NCBI GenBank assembly: GCA_938010615.1
Contig: CALLUY010000001.1
Coordinates: 1-33,017, forward strand
Reading direction: 5' to 3'
DNA length: 33,017 nucleotides
Source: an uncultured Pirellulaceae bacterium
Lineage (GTDB): Bacteria > Planctomycetota > Planctomycetia > Pirellulales > Pirellulaceae
Positions 14,514 to 25,041 of this stretch are shown here, piece by piece; within the stretch, counting starts at the first letter, position 1; the number at the start of each line of letters is the position of its first letter. The notes under the pieces are model-generated. The model saw only the letters and a program-made list of their open reading frames with translations, made no database searches and was not told where the DNA came from. Made by a program: the position numbers and the translations under genes.

Positions 14514-17500
14514 TTATTCGACTTGCACGTCTTCGATTTCCCAAAATCGAATCTTTCCTTGCCAAGTGTTTGTGGCAATTCGCCTTCCCTCTGGGCTAAA
14601 GACAACGCGCGAGTTGATCGCTGCTGTCCCCGGCGCCGGATCGGGACCCGATAGCTGTAAAAGCCGATAGCCCGAGTTCGCGTCGCAGAGATGAACAATG
14701 CTATCGTAGCCGGACAAAGCCAAACGATTGCCGCAAGGACTAAACTTGACACAACAAAACGCGCGCGGCCCTGGCTGTTGATAAAGGCATAGTCCAGATT
14801 CAACATCGAAGACATTTAAATTGTCATGCTGCTTGTCCGCGGATGCCAGACGCGTTCCGTCGGGAGAGAAATCAAGGCATACGAATTCGCCCATCTCTTT
14901 TGAATCAAACAACTTGTGAAATTCAATTCGCGATCCTGCCGATGAATCTTCGAGCATCGTCTCAAATGCAAAAACTGAAATCTTGCCGCCGCTCGACACG
15001 GCCAATCTGGATTCATCAAATGCGAGGGTGACAATCACGTCTTCAATTTCAAGCTCCCCAACGAGTGAACGATCTTCCGATTGAGTGCTGAAAATTTTGA
15101 CTGAGTTCCGACCATCGCTATCACCCGCGATTGCGATTAGCTCGTCGCTCGAATGCCACCCAACTGCGTGAATATGCGAAAACCCGGCTTCGATCGTACT
15201 TCCCTTCTCCCACGATTCACACTCCCAGATCCCGACGTTACCAACCTGTGCGTGACCGCGTATTTCAGCGGGATAGCCCGGTTCGGAAACTGGAGCTGCC
15301 ATCAACTTTCGATCATGGCTAAAGGCAAAATCACTTCGCGGCCAGTCAGCACGATACGTCGTTTCTATTTCCTTTTTAGCAAACTCTTTCATATCTTTTG
15401 TGATGATCGTCCCCGCGTTGAACAGTTTCCCCTTTGGGTTTAGTCGCCGCCGGCCAACGTAGTGGATTTGATCGCCGCCTGCATTAAAGCAAAAGTTTGA
15501 CATCTGTTCGTAATTCAGCACGGTTTCCGCCACTCGCTGTTTGGGGTTCAATGGCCAAAATTTGACAGAGCCATCCACGCCACCCGTTAAAAGCATATCT
15601 CCACTGCGACTAAAGCAACCGTGATTGACCGTTCCTTGATGGCCTAAGAGTGATCTGGGCGGGCTTGGATTACTATGGTCTAGACTTTTCATCGTAAGTT
15701 CGCCTTTTCTGGCGCTGTACACGATGTGAGTTGCCGCGGGCGAAATCGTGCCCCAAAAAATCCCAGGAACGGCAGTCGTCTGAAATTCATTCAATCGGTC
15801 AATTGAATTCCAAACCAACATCCGATCAACTCCCACACATGAAAGGTGCTTGCCGTCTTTCGAAAGTTTGAACTGGGCAAGGTTGTGCAATCTACGATCC
15901 GAGAACTCGTCGACTATTTCCCCAGATGAAAGTTCACGAATTTCGATCGCTCTACCCGTGTAAACCAACAACCGATCGTCAGGCAAGACCAACGCATACC
16001 GACCCTCGCAATTCCAAACCACTTCCTGTGTTTGGCATCTGCGAACTTCAACCGGACCGGGCCAAGTCACCGATAGCTTGTCATCGCGACTGAACGCGAC
16101 TCCCGGAAGCCTCGGAAAGCTATACATATGTATCAATTTGAAATCGAATTCGCCGGGTAAATCAACCTTGCTGATGCGCTTCCCCGTTTCGACATCCCAC
16201 GTACACAACGTTCCGCGGGTTTTCGGGTTGTCGAATACAAATCCAATTGTCGCCAGTCTGCGACCATCATTGCTGTAGGCGCAACCGAAGACGCTGGATC
16301 CGTGATCAGCCAGAACGTGTAGTTGCTCACCTGTCTTCGTATCCCAAAGTATGACTTTACCCTCCGCCGCTTCCGTTGGTCCCAACGAATGAAGGGTGGC
16401 GATCTGACTGTCATCAGGTCGAGGAACTACTTGCCAAACACGAAACTCCTTCTTAACCAATGCATCGTCTTGAAACGTCTTCTGCGATGTATCAAGGGTC
16501 TGTTGCAGGAACTTAAATTCCCATGATTCCTTTAAAGCGTTGCCATCGCTATTTTCGATGAGTCCATCCAAAGCTCGTGTGGCTTGCTGAGCCATGCCTC
16601 GGTCGATGTAGTTTTGCACCAGCAAAGTGGTACTCCCATAGCGGGCCGCCTCCGCGTCACGACGCCCATCTTCGATCGATTGTTGTTGTGCTTCAACCGT
16701 CCTCAATGCCGAAGAGGACTGCAACCAAAGCCAGAGCACGATCGGCAATCCTACAAAGGCAACCAACAGGGTAAGTGCGGACAGCCCTGCGGCCGCTGGA
16801 CTTCGCTTTGCCCATCGCAAAGTCTTCTCCATTGTCGATACAGGCCGCGCCTTGATTGGAACTCCGTCAAGGTATCGTTGAAGTTCATCGGCAAGCTCGC
16901 CGGCTGACGAATACCGTCGATGTGGCTCGCGTTCAACCGCCTTGAAGATAATCGTTTCCAAATCCCGCGCTCCGCCCTCAATTCTTCCAGCGTGATGAGT
17001 CGGAGAATGGACACTGGAAATCGTTTTGACAAGTTGATTGAAGTCGTCACCTTCAAAAACAGGCCGCAAGACAAGCAGTTCGTAAAGAGTAAGCCCCAAC
17101 GAATAGACATCACTTCGTTCATCCCACTGTCCTGAAAAACCTTCAGGGGGAATGTAGCGAATCGTCCCAACCACACCCGCGGTTTTTGCATGTTTCGATT
17201 TGTCATCCGCGAGCTTTGCCATCCCAAAATCGGTTACCCAAGTCGTACCGTTCTCATCCAGCAACAAATTGGAAGGCTTGATGTCTCTATGCAGAACACC
17301 TTGCTCGTGAGCATGCTGCAGTGCCCGTGCGACTTGGACGCCGATTTTGGCAACTTCTCTTTGACAGTGAACTCCCACCGAATTGGAATGGTCGTTTTTA
17401 GCAGCATCAATAACTTCAGCAAGATTCTGTCCGTCAATCAACTGCATCGCAAAGTATGGCGTTGAGTCATGGATCCCTGAACCAAACACTTCCACAATGT

Positions 17501-18089
17501 TCGTATGATGCAACATCGCGATCGCTTTGGCCTCGCGCCGAAATCGCGAAACTTGACTACTCAAGTGGCCTTGGGACAACGTTTTGATCGCAACCCGTCG
17601 CCCCAAACTTTCTTGAATTCCTTCATAGACTACGCCAACGCCACCACTGCCGATCCGTCGAACAATTTGGTAGTCACCGATTCGACTTGGTGCAGACCGA
17701 AGACTTGAACTGTGACCTTCAGCCTCAAACTCGTCATTACCAATCAGCCCACCATTTGATTTGTGTTGTCGAGTCACATCGATGGAGGATTGCGATTGTC
17801 GAAAGTCTTCAATCGTCGCATTGATCTCATCAGCAAACCCGGGCAACCGAAGTAGATACTCTTCTGGATTGATCGGCTCGGAATTTGACTGTCTCAATTC
17901 CAGATCAATGGAAGTCAGTTCAGAAACCAGCACGGTCTGCAGGTGATCTTCAGAATGAATCACCAAATCTGCGATCCGCGAAATAGAGTCGCAAGACCAA
18001 TCAGACTCAAACTCCGAACAGATCGCCTCTAACGCTAAAAGGTCCTCCGCGTTGGACCCGTTCTGTTCTTCTGATCCGCGATCATTCAT
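14514..18089 (-). CDS. Serine/threonine protein kinase with C-terminal WD40 propeller
   Basis: An 1191-residue Hanks-type kinase. Residues 1-135 are an acidic N-terminal region with the NPEEYLLRLPGF motif found on planctomycete sigma-linked kinases. The kinase domain (about 140-410) is complete: glycine loop GSGGVG (147-152), Lys169 in RRVAIKT, HRDIKPSN (Asp269), DFG (Asp287) and GTIRYIPPEG. One transmembrane helix lies at about 433-457 (LSALTLLVAFVGLPIVLWLWL), followed by a coiled linker (VEAQQQSIEDGRRDAEAAR). From about 550 to the end are WD40-like repeats, with recurring units such as ILWDTKTGEQL, GHQGTVNHGCFS, GSVKFWPL, LDFSPDGTRLASAD and IRFWEIEDV. The kinase should be cytoplasmic and the propeller periplasmic. 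Its start overlaps the sigma gene by eight bases. Confidence 0.93.
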   Translation of the reverse strand: MNDRGSEEQNGSNAEDLLALEAICSEFESDWSCDSISRIADLVIHSEDHLQTVLVSELTSIDLELRQSNSEPINPEEYLLRLPGFADEINATIEDFRQSQSSIDVTRQHKSNGGLIGNDEFEAEGHSSSLRSAPSRIGDYQIVRRIGSGGVGVVYEGIQESLGRRVAIKTLSQGHLSSQVSRFRREAKAIAMLHHTNIVEVFGSGIHDSTPYFAMQLIDGQNLAEVIDAAKNDHSNSVGVHCQREVAKIGVQVARALQHAHEQGVLHRDIKPSNLLLDENGTTWVTDFGMAKLADDKSKHAKTAGVVGTIRYIPPEGFSGQWDERSDVYSLGLTLYELLVLRPVFEGDDFNQLVKTISSVHSPTHHAGRIEGGARDLETIIFKAVEREPHRRYSSAGELADELQRYLDGVPIKARPVSTMEKTLRWAKRSPAAAGLSALTLLVAFVGLPIVLWLWLQSSSALRTVEAQQQSIEDGRRDAEAARYGSTTLLVQNYIDRGMAQQATRALDGLIENSDGNALKESWEFKFLQQTLDTSQKTFQDDALVKKEFRVWQVVPRPDDSQIATLHSLGPTEAAEGKVILWDTKTGEQLHVLADHGSSVFGCAYSNDGRRLATIGFVFDNPKTRGTLCTWDVETGKRISKVDLPGEFDFKLIHMYSFPRLPGVAFSRDDKLSVTWPGPVEVRRCQTQEVVWNCEGRYALVLPDDRLLVYTGRAIEIRELSSGEIVDEFSDRRLHNLAQFKLSKDGKHLSCVGVDRMLVWNSIDRLNEFQTTAVPGIFWGTISPAATHIVYSARKGELTMKSLDHSNPSPPRSLLGHQGTVNHGCFSRSGDMLLTGGVDGSVKFWPLNPKQRVAETVLNYEQMSNFCFNAGGDQIHYVGRRRLNPKGKLFNAGTIITKDMKEFAKKEIETTYRADWPRSDFAFSHDRKLMAAPVSEPGYPAEIRGHAQVGNVGIWECESWEKGSTIEAGFSHIHAVGWHSSDELIAIAGDSDGRNSVKIFSTQSEDRSLVGELEIEDVIVTLAFDESRLAVSSGGKISVFAFETMLEDSSAGSRIEFHKLFDSKEMGEFVCLDFSPDGTRLASADKQHDNLNVFDVESGLCLYQQPGPRAFCCVKFSPCGNRLALSGYDSIVHLCDANSGYRLLQLSGPDPAPGTAAINSRVVFSPEGRRIATNTWQGKIRFWEIEDVQVE

Positions 18090-18672
18090 CGAGTTCTTTA
18101 GTCCAAATTTCGCGGATCAATTTGAGGCGACGCTGAATCGAACGTCGCGTGCAATCAAGAATCTCTGCGATCTCTTCGTTGGTGTAGCCGTCGACTTTTA
18201 GTACGGCAAGTTTTTTTAAATTGTCATCAGGCAGAATTGAAAGCATCCTTTCGCATTCCTCCTGAGCAAAAAACGAACCCGCTGGCGATTGCTCACTGGC
18301 GGCAATTGAATCTAAAGCTTGGTTGTTCTTTTTGGATCGAGTGAATCCGCCACCGCGCCGCAACCGCTTTTCATTCCTTGACCGCTTTCTCGCCCCATTA
18401 ATCGTAATCACGCCGAGCAAGCTCCAAAGCGCATTTCGGTCTTCGATCTCATAGCGGCCCTGACGGATACCCTCGCAAAGAGTTGCAAACGCATCCAACG
18501 CAACGTCATCTTTGTCGTAGGAAACAGAAAAACCGACTTGTCGAGTTGCCAGTGCCATCAGCCTGGATTTAAGAAACTGCCACAACAAGTTGGCGGCTGC
18601 CCCATCACCCTTCTGGAGCTCGTCGATCCATCGCGTGACGGATTGCGTCTTGTTTGCAAGGGGATTATTCAT
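18082..18672 (-). CDS. ECF-type RNA polymerase sigma factor (second kinase-linked)
   Basis: A 196-residue ECF-like sigma factor. Region 2 is represented by FGFSV-like VGFSVSYDKDDVALDAFATLCEGI and the helix WSLLGVITINGARKRSRNEKR; region 4 by a clear helix-turn-helix, VDGYTNEEIAEILDCTRRSIQRRLKLIREIW, ending in Glu. It is of the planctomycete ECF type in which the usual anti-sigma factor is absent and a Hanks kinase follows. It differs in sequence from the first sigma factor in this window, so the two pairs are not a recent duplication. The last eight bases overlap the kinase start. The ATG start has no strong ribosome-binding site. Confidence 0.9.
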   Translation of the reverse strand: MNNPLANKTQSVTRWIDELQKGDGAAANLLWQFLKSRLMALATRQVGFSVSYDKDDVALDAFATLCEGIRQGRYEIEDRNALWSLLGVITINGARKRSRNEKRLRRGGGFTRSKKNNQALDSIAASEQSPAGSFFAQEECERMLSILPDDNLKKLAVLKVDGYTNEEIAEILDCTRRSIQRRLKLIREIWTKELDE

Positions 18673-18970
18673 CGACGGAACTAAAAAGAAAACGATGCTC
18701 CAACGATAACGGGAGACGCGATATTCTCATTGTTCCGGCAACAAAGTCAACGAATGGATCGGATTCATCGCGCGAAAAACACAATCGCTAATAACGACTC
18801 GTGTACTTTCGTACTGTTCCAGAAAACCATAGTGCGCATCAGTAATTGAATGATTATGTAGACGGCGAGCGAATGTCTAAACAAAAAGCCAAAATTCCGC
18901 GTCACCTTTTTTTGTCAGAAAGGATTCAACGGCATAAGACAAGATTATAACCTGTCCCAATTTTCAACCA
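18673..18970. other. 298-bp gap upstream of the second sigma gene
   Basis: AT-rich, no coding frame. On the minus strand a TATAAT hexamer lies inside an imperfect palindrome (GACAAG...CCTGTC, 18938-18956), but no -35 match sits 17 bp before it. The gap should hold the end of the rseP transcript and the sigma-gene promoter; neither can be placed confidently. Confidence 0.35.
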
Positions 18971-21084
18971 TTAGAAAAACAACTTCGAAATTCGGCTCAC
19001 ATCCATGATCGAAACAAAGATCATCAAACCGAGAATAAAGAACAGCCCTCCGTAGGTCAGTAGAATCTCAACCTTCTCGCTGACAGGACGCCGGAATAGC
19101 CCCTCGTAAGCAAGGAACACCATGTGGCCACCATCGAGTACCGGAATCGGCAAGAAATTGACAATCGCAAGGTTTGCACTTAGCAATGTCAGAAACAGCA
19201 ACAATCGGCCAGTGCCTTGCGATGCCTCGGAAGTCGCCGCAACGGCAATCATTCCAGGCCCGCCCATATTGGTCACCGAAAGTTTTCCAGTCACCAACTT
19301 CTTGAGAAACTTCCAAACACGTCCCGCATCATTCTTCACTTGGCCAGCGCCGTTACTAAACGCGTCTCCCCAAGTCTTCGACTGGTAGTGCCACTGCAAG
19401 CTCTTCAGTGGAAATCCTCGAGTCGCCAAAAAATGACGTTCCGATTTCTTTGACTGGATCGTCGCCGTTTTGACGGTCTCTCCATTCTTAAAGTCGATTT
19501 TGAATTCGGTCCCATAAGGAAACTGCTGAACCATTTTGAAGATTTCCGCGAAGCTGGTTTCGGAGCTCACGAGATCGATTTCTTTCTCGTGCATCTTCTC
19601 GAACCACTTTTTGTTGCGGTCTTGCTCAGAAAGCAAGTAAGTCACACCAACGATTTGATCGCCGTTCTGAACGCCAGCTGCAGCGAGCTTACTTCCAGAC
19701 GAAATCTGGCTGACTTTGTTGGAGACCTTGACGGCGATTCCGATTGAATCGAGCGCCAACAACCCCATCGAACCGATCGTTGAATTCGACGTCGACGGTA
19801 CGGGAGTGACCTTGACCGAAACATCTTCGCCACCTCGTTTTACCAGGAACTCAACTTCTCCACCGCCACCGTCAAGATGCCGTCCCATTTCGTAATCGAA
19901 GGTCAGTGGACCCACGTCTTCGAATCCAACAACGGACTCGATCAAGTCACCCTTTTTGAATCCGGCAGCGACGGCAGGAGAGCCGACCTGTACGCCGGTG
20001 ATAACATCCCATTGAATTCCAAATTCGATTTCACGAGCAGGATTCGCGTCGATGCTGACTTTGATTTTTTCTTTCGACTCACTTTCGGCTTCGCCTGTGG
20101 TACGCTCAACCAACATCTCAATCGGCTTCGAAGAGTGAATAAACATTTGCTCCCGCAGCGCGGCCACGCTATCGACTTCGTTTCCGTTTACCGCCAGAAC
20201 CAAGTCGCCCTTTTTCAATGGAGGACTTGCTTCCATCGCTGGATTCCCCGGGATCGCGTCATCGGAACCCACCACGGGAATCATCTTGGGCCCCAGCCCC
20301 AGCATCGGAAGGTCCGGCAAATCGCGACGGATTCCCTTCAGTGCAGTGACCCCTACCACTTCTTTTTTATCGGAACCGTAGCGCTGCAGTTCAAACTCAA
20401 CCGGCCCTTCATCGGCAGAGAAGATAATCTCCTGTGCCATATCGCCCCAAGAAAAATAGCGATCCTTGTTCACAGGTTCTTTGCCAACACGATAAAGCTC
20501 AGCACCGGCCAGATTCGCTTCCCAACCCGGTCCGCCACCGACAACGGAACCAATCGACGCCGGGTCGTAGTCCACGCCAGCTCGAAACGCGAGCGCTGCA
20601 AAGAGAACCGCAAACGCAAGATTGAAAATGACTCCCGCCGAAATGATCGCCATCCGTTGTGGAACAGATTTGGCGCGATAGCTTCGCGGGTCGAGCTCAT
20701 TGCGATCGACGTAGCCAGCGCTTTCGGCTGCTCCATCGGCTGCCGACTCGCTGCGAGAACGTTCGATCTCCCGTTCAATATTTCCGGGATTGTCGTCCTG
20801 TCCCAACATCTTCACGTAGCCACCAAACGGAACCATGCCGATGCCGTACTCCGTTTCGCCGATCTGTTTTTTGAACAGCGTGGCCGGCAAAATCTGACGA
20901 CCGAAGATCTTGATTGGGACATCGAAACCGACGTAGAACTTTTCGCACTTCACGCCGCAAGCTTTAGCGACCAAAAAGTGTCCCAGCTCGTGAACGAAAA
21001 TCACAAACCCCAAGCCCAGCACGACCTGAGCGATTGCCCACCAGTTTTCCAGTTGTAGCCAATAATTGCCTTCAGCAATAACGA

Positions 21085-21100
<16 letters not shown>
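18971..21100 (-). CDS. rseP: Site-2 metalloprotease RseP with several PDZ domains
   Basis: A 709-residue intramembrane zinc protease (M50 family) that in other bacteria cleaves anti-sigma factors and remnant signal peptides. HELGH in the first membrane helix (about residues 37-41) is the zinc site, and NFLPIPVLDGGH near the C terminus is the second active-site motif. The periplasmic part is about 450 residues, much larger than the two-PDZ E. coli protein, with about four PDZ-like segments (around VGGGPGWEANLAGAEL, ASPPLKKGDLVLAVNG, SPAVAAGFKKGDLIESV and SKLAAAGVQNGDQIVGV). The start is GTG at 21100 with AGGAG eight bases upstream; a further GTG at 21124 is less likely. It overlaps dxr by 16 bases, a common gene pairing. 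Confidence 0.95.
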
Positions 21101-22239
<1,139 letters not shown>

Positions 22240-22346
22240 GTTTCAGCTTAGCCGTGACGGGATTGGGCAAGTTTAAGGAAAGGTTCAATACGCGTCATTC
22301 GGGAAGTTACGGAAGTTGATACGCCAATCACAACCCAACGCGTGAG

Positions 22347-22517
22347 CTTTGAAGTTGCACAAATACAAGCCCGAAGCGCAAGCGAGCGAATTTTTCCGAG
22401 GATTTCCGGATCCCTCGCTTGCGCGTCGGGCTTGTATTGGAACGCTTCGCTTTTTTTAATTTTCACGCGTATTATTGAGTAGAATGCGAAATCGTGTCTC
22501 AAATGTGCAACTTCAAA
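22347..22517. mobile_element. MITE-like 171-bp non-autonomous element
   Basis: Terminal inverted repeats of 14 bases, TTTGAAGTTGCACA (22348-22361) and TGTGCAACTTCAAA (22504-22517), are a perfect match. The element is flanked by a 9-base direct repeat ACGCGTGAG (22338-22346 and 22518-22526), which looks like a target-site duplication. It has no coding capacity. Inside lies a second long hairpin (22362-22438). This is the expected form of a small non-autonomous transposable element, but no matching transposase is in the window. The direct repeat could partly reflect the palindromic nature of the target family. Confidence 0.6.
22362..22438. repeat. Long hairpin with 28-base arms inside the element
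   Basis: AATACAAGCCCGAAGCGCAA... (22362-22389) pairs with the reverse complement at 22411-22438 (ending GGGCTTGTATT) over 28 bases with two mismatches and a 21-base loop. The core (CCCGA-GCGCAAGCGAG) is related to, but distinct from, the AACCCGACGCGTAAGCGAGG repeat at the right end of the window. Confidence 0.85.
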
Positions 22518-22950
22518 ACGCGTGAGAGGTGCAGCTGGTACCTCGCTCACGCTTCGGGTTAAGATTTGCGGAGACAAACCAAAACCATGCAATTTCCTAT
22601 CGCGCTTCGGGCTCGTATTGAATTTGTTTCATAAACTCAACATCACCGATTCCGCATGTTGGAAAATAGCATCTTTCACGGTCAGCCAATAAGAGTCCGG
22701 TAGCGGCTCGAAATTCTACGAATCCCCGCGGAAAATCACAAGATGAACAAATCGTAAGGGTTATTTATCCCGATTCATGCCCCATTGGTCGATACTCGGG
22801 CGCCAGCGGTTTACGGCAATCCGCCGAACGATAACATTGAGTTTCCCGTGTTGTGGCGCGGGATCTGCAAGTTGAAGAATATGGCAATTGCCCCTCAGCT
22901 ACTCAGACATTGCTCGAGCCCGACTTCAACCAAACGCGAAACCGGAAATT

Positions 22951-25023
22951 ATGGACCAAAACTCAAAACGACCGCAGGAACCGAAGAACAGCTCAACGAC
23001 TTGGTTCGCACTGATCATTGTTGCGTCATTGGCAGTATGTCTGTTCCTTGTCCTGTCACAGAACCGCAAGAAACTTTCGTTCAGTGATTTCCAAGACTTG
23101 CTCAAAGCCACCAAGTACGTCGACAGCTCAACTGAAGAGCTTGCTGATGGATACAGCGGCAAGATCACGATCAAAACGCGTGGACGCACACCGAAAGAGT
23201 ACGTCGTTCAACTACCCAACGATCTGAAGCTCAGCGACACCGAAATTCAGGGTACGTGCTACTACTACGAACGTGCAAAATCGCTCGACGGTCAGCCGTT
23301 CGGAACTCGGACCAACTTCACCGTCGTGAAAGACAAATCAGATTCGACGCAAGAGACGATCAACAAACTGCTCGCCGCCAGCAACATTAAGTCGGACTTC
23401 CTCGAGGAAAACTTCTTAGATAAATACGGCGGCTTGATGCTACTGATGGCTCTGACGTTGGGCCTGTTCTACTTCATGCTTCGAAAACTCGGCGGTGCTG
23501 GCGGCCCAATGCAGTTCGGTCGCAGCCGCGGAAAACTCTACGCGGAAGAAGATCTTGGCGTCAGCTTCTCAGACGTTGCCGGTATCGATGAAGCGGTCGA
23601 AGAAGTTCGCGAAGTCGTTGACTTCCTGAGCTCACCTGAAAAATATCAGCGCCTCGGCGGAAAGATTCCTCGCGGCGTCCTTCTCGTCGGACCTCCGGGG
23701 ACAGGAAAAACACTTCTCGCCAAAGCAATCGCAGGTGAAGCGGATGTTCCATTCTTCAGTCTATCCGGAAGTGACTTTGTCGAAATGTTCGTCGGCGTTG
23801 GTGCAGCTCGTGTTCGAGACATGTTCCAACAAGCCGAATCGAAAGCTCCTTGCATTATCTTCATCGACGAACTTGATGCCCTTGGAAAAACTCGCGGCGG
23901 TCAACCTGCTGGTGGCCACGACGAGCGCGAACAAACGCTCAACGCACTACTCGTTGAGATGGATGGCTTTTCTTCCAACAGCGGCGTGATCGTGATGGCA
24001 GCAACCAACCGCCCGGAAACACTTGATCAAGCCTTGATGCGTCCTGGCCGATTCGATCGTCACGTGCTTGTCGATCGCCCCGACGTTCGCGGACGCGAAG
24101 AGATTCTCAAAGTTCACGTCAAACAAGTCAAACTCGATCCGAACGTTGATCTGAAAAAAGTAGCCGCAATCAGCCCGGGATTCGCCGGTGCGGAATTGGC
24201 CAACCTCGTCAACGAAGCAGCCTTACTCGCGGCCCGTAAAGAACAGAACACAGTCGTGATGGAAAACTTCAACGAAGCCGTCGAGCGCGTGACCGCTGGC
24301 CTCGAGAAGAAAAAACGCGTCATGAACCAGGAAGAAAAACATCGCGTCGCTTATCACGAAGCTGGTCACGCGCTGGTCGCCTACGTTTTGCCGAACACAA
24401 ATCCGGTCCACAAAGTTTCCATCATTCCTCGCGGTTTGGCAGCACTCGGTTACACGATGCAGCGTCCGACGGAAGATCGTTACTTGATGACCAAAAGTGA
24501 ACTCGAGAGCGAGTTGCAAATTCTGGTCGCCGGAACGATGGCCGAAGAACTGATCTATCAAGACATTTCAACCGGTGCGTCGAACGATCTCGAACGAGCC
24601 ACCGACATCGCTCGCGGAATGGTGATGCAGTACGGCATGAGTTCACTCGGACGAGTCAATTTCAAGCAAGATCGCAGCAGTCCGTTCCTTGCCGGTTCGG
24701 GCGGACACGTTTCGGGACAACTTTATAGCGAAGTTACCGCACGCGAGATCGACATGGAAGTTAGCCGCATCATCGAAGAGGCGGTTGAGAAGGTTCGCGA
24801 AATGCTCAAGGTTCGCAAACAGGCTTTGGTTGCGTTAACGGATCGCTTGATCGAAGTCGAGTCTGTCGACTCCGATGAGCTCAAAAACATCATGGACGAA
24901 AATTCTCCCGGCCCGTTATTGGTTCCAGGCACAAGCTTCACCAACGTGATCATTAAAGATGACGACGAAGAAAATGAAAAAGCCGAGCAAGATCACGACA
25001 GCGACTTCAACGCGGCGCAATAA
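22951..25023 (+). CDS. ftsH: ATP-dependent zinc metalloprotease FtsH
   Basis: A 690-residue membrane-bound AAA+ protease that degrades misassembled membrane proteins and regulators. Two N-terminal helices (about 17-36 and 161-178) flank a periplasmic domain of about 125 residues. The AAA module has Walker A GPPGTGKT (247-254), Walker B IIFIDELD (302-309), the pore motif FVGVGAAR and second-region-of-homology [20 protein letters not shown]. The protease domain has the zinc site HEAGH (469-473). The C-terminal tail is acidic ([16 protein letters not shown]). The start at 22951 precedes a typical polar N terminus; a longer frame back to 22888 adds 21 unrelated residues. The tail length and order are normal for the family. 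Confidence 0.97.
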   Translation: MDQNSKRPQEPKNSSTTWFALIIVASLAVCLFLVLSQNRKKLSFSDFQDLLKATKYVDSSTEELADGYSGKITIKTRGRTPKEYVVQLPNDLKLSDTEIQGTCYYYERAKSLDGQPFGTRTNFTVVKDKSDSTQETINKLLAASNIKSDFLEENFLDKYGGLMLLMALTLGLFYFMLRKLGGAGGPMQFGRSRGKLYAEEDLGVSFSDVAGIDEAVEEVREVVDFLSSPEKYQRLGGKIPRGVLLVGPPGTGKTLLAKAIAGEADVPFFSLSGSDFVEMFVGVGAARVRDMFQQAESKAPCIIFIDELDALGKTRGGQPAGGHDEREQTLNALLVEMDGFSSNSGVIVMAATNRPETLDQALMRPGRFDRHVLVDRPDVRGREEILKVHVKQVKLDPNVDLKKVAAISPGFAGAELANLVNEAALLAARKEQNTVVMENFNEAVERVTAGLEKKKRVMNQEEKHRVAYHEAGHALVAYVLPNTNPVHKVSIIPRGLAALGYTMQRPTEDRYLMTKSELESELQILVAGTMAEELIYQDISTGASNDLERATDIARGMVMQYGMSSLGRVNFKQDRSSPFLAGSGGHVSGQLYSEVTAREIDMEVSRIIEEAVEKVREMLKVRKQALVALTDRLIEVESVDSDELKNIMDENSPGPLLVPGTSFTNVIIKDDDEENEKAEQDHDSDFNAAQ

Positions 25024-25041
25024 TACCATCGAAAGAACTTC

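Larger units (their letters stand above)
22326..22566. repeat. Palindromic repeat interrupted by a small insertion
   Basis: Left part 22326-22346 (AATCACAACCC then AACGCGTGAG) and right part 22518-22566 (ACGCGTGAGAGGT ... ACCTCGCTCACGCTTCGGGTT AAGATT) join, after removing 22347-22517 and one copy of the 9-base duplication, into a 61-nt near-perfect hairpin. That hairpin matches the unit at 32726-32788 in length, end sequences (AATCACAACCC ... GGGTTnnGATT) and stem core. See the mobile-element entry. Confidence 0.7.
22240..22950. other. 711-bp gene-free region between dxr and ftsH
   Basis: The left half (about 22320-22620) is filled with palindromic repeats described separately. A translated frame over it (minus strand, 22248-22592) reads repeat-derived phrases such as LTRSVSE and KPDAQARD and is not a gene. 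An isolated repeat fragment (CGCGCTTCGGGCTCGTATT) lies at 22601-22619. The right half (22621-22950) should carry the ftsH promoter; I see no convincing -35/-10 pair, gene or RNA there. Confidence 0.6.

Noticed and set aside
18938..18956. Promoter for the second sigma gene
   Set aside because: The TATAAT hexamer has no -35 match at 16-18 bp and lies about 270 bp from the start codon.
19877..21058. 393-codon plus-strand frame opposite rseP
   Set aside because: It lies wholly antisense to a gene with clear protease motifs, has no recognisable domain and has His/Arg-rich composition typical of a reversed frame.
22248..22592. 114-codon minus-strand frame between dxr and ftsH
   Set aside because: Its sequence is produced by the palindromic repeats (KPDAQARD, LTRSVSE phrases), not by a gene.
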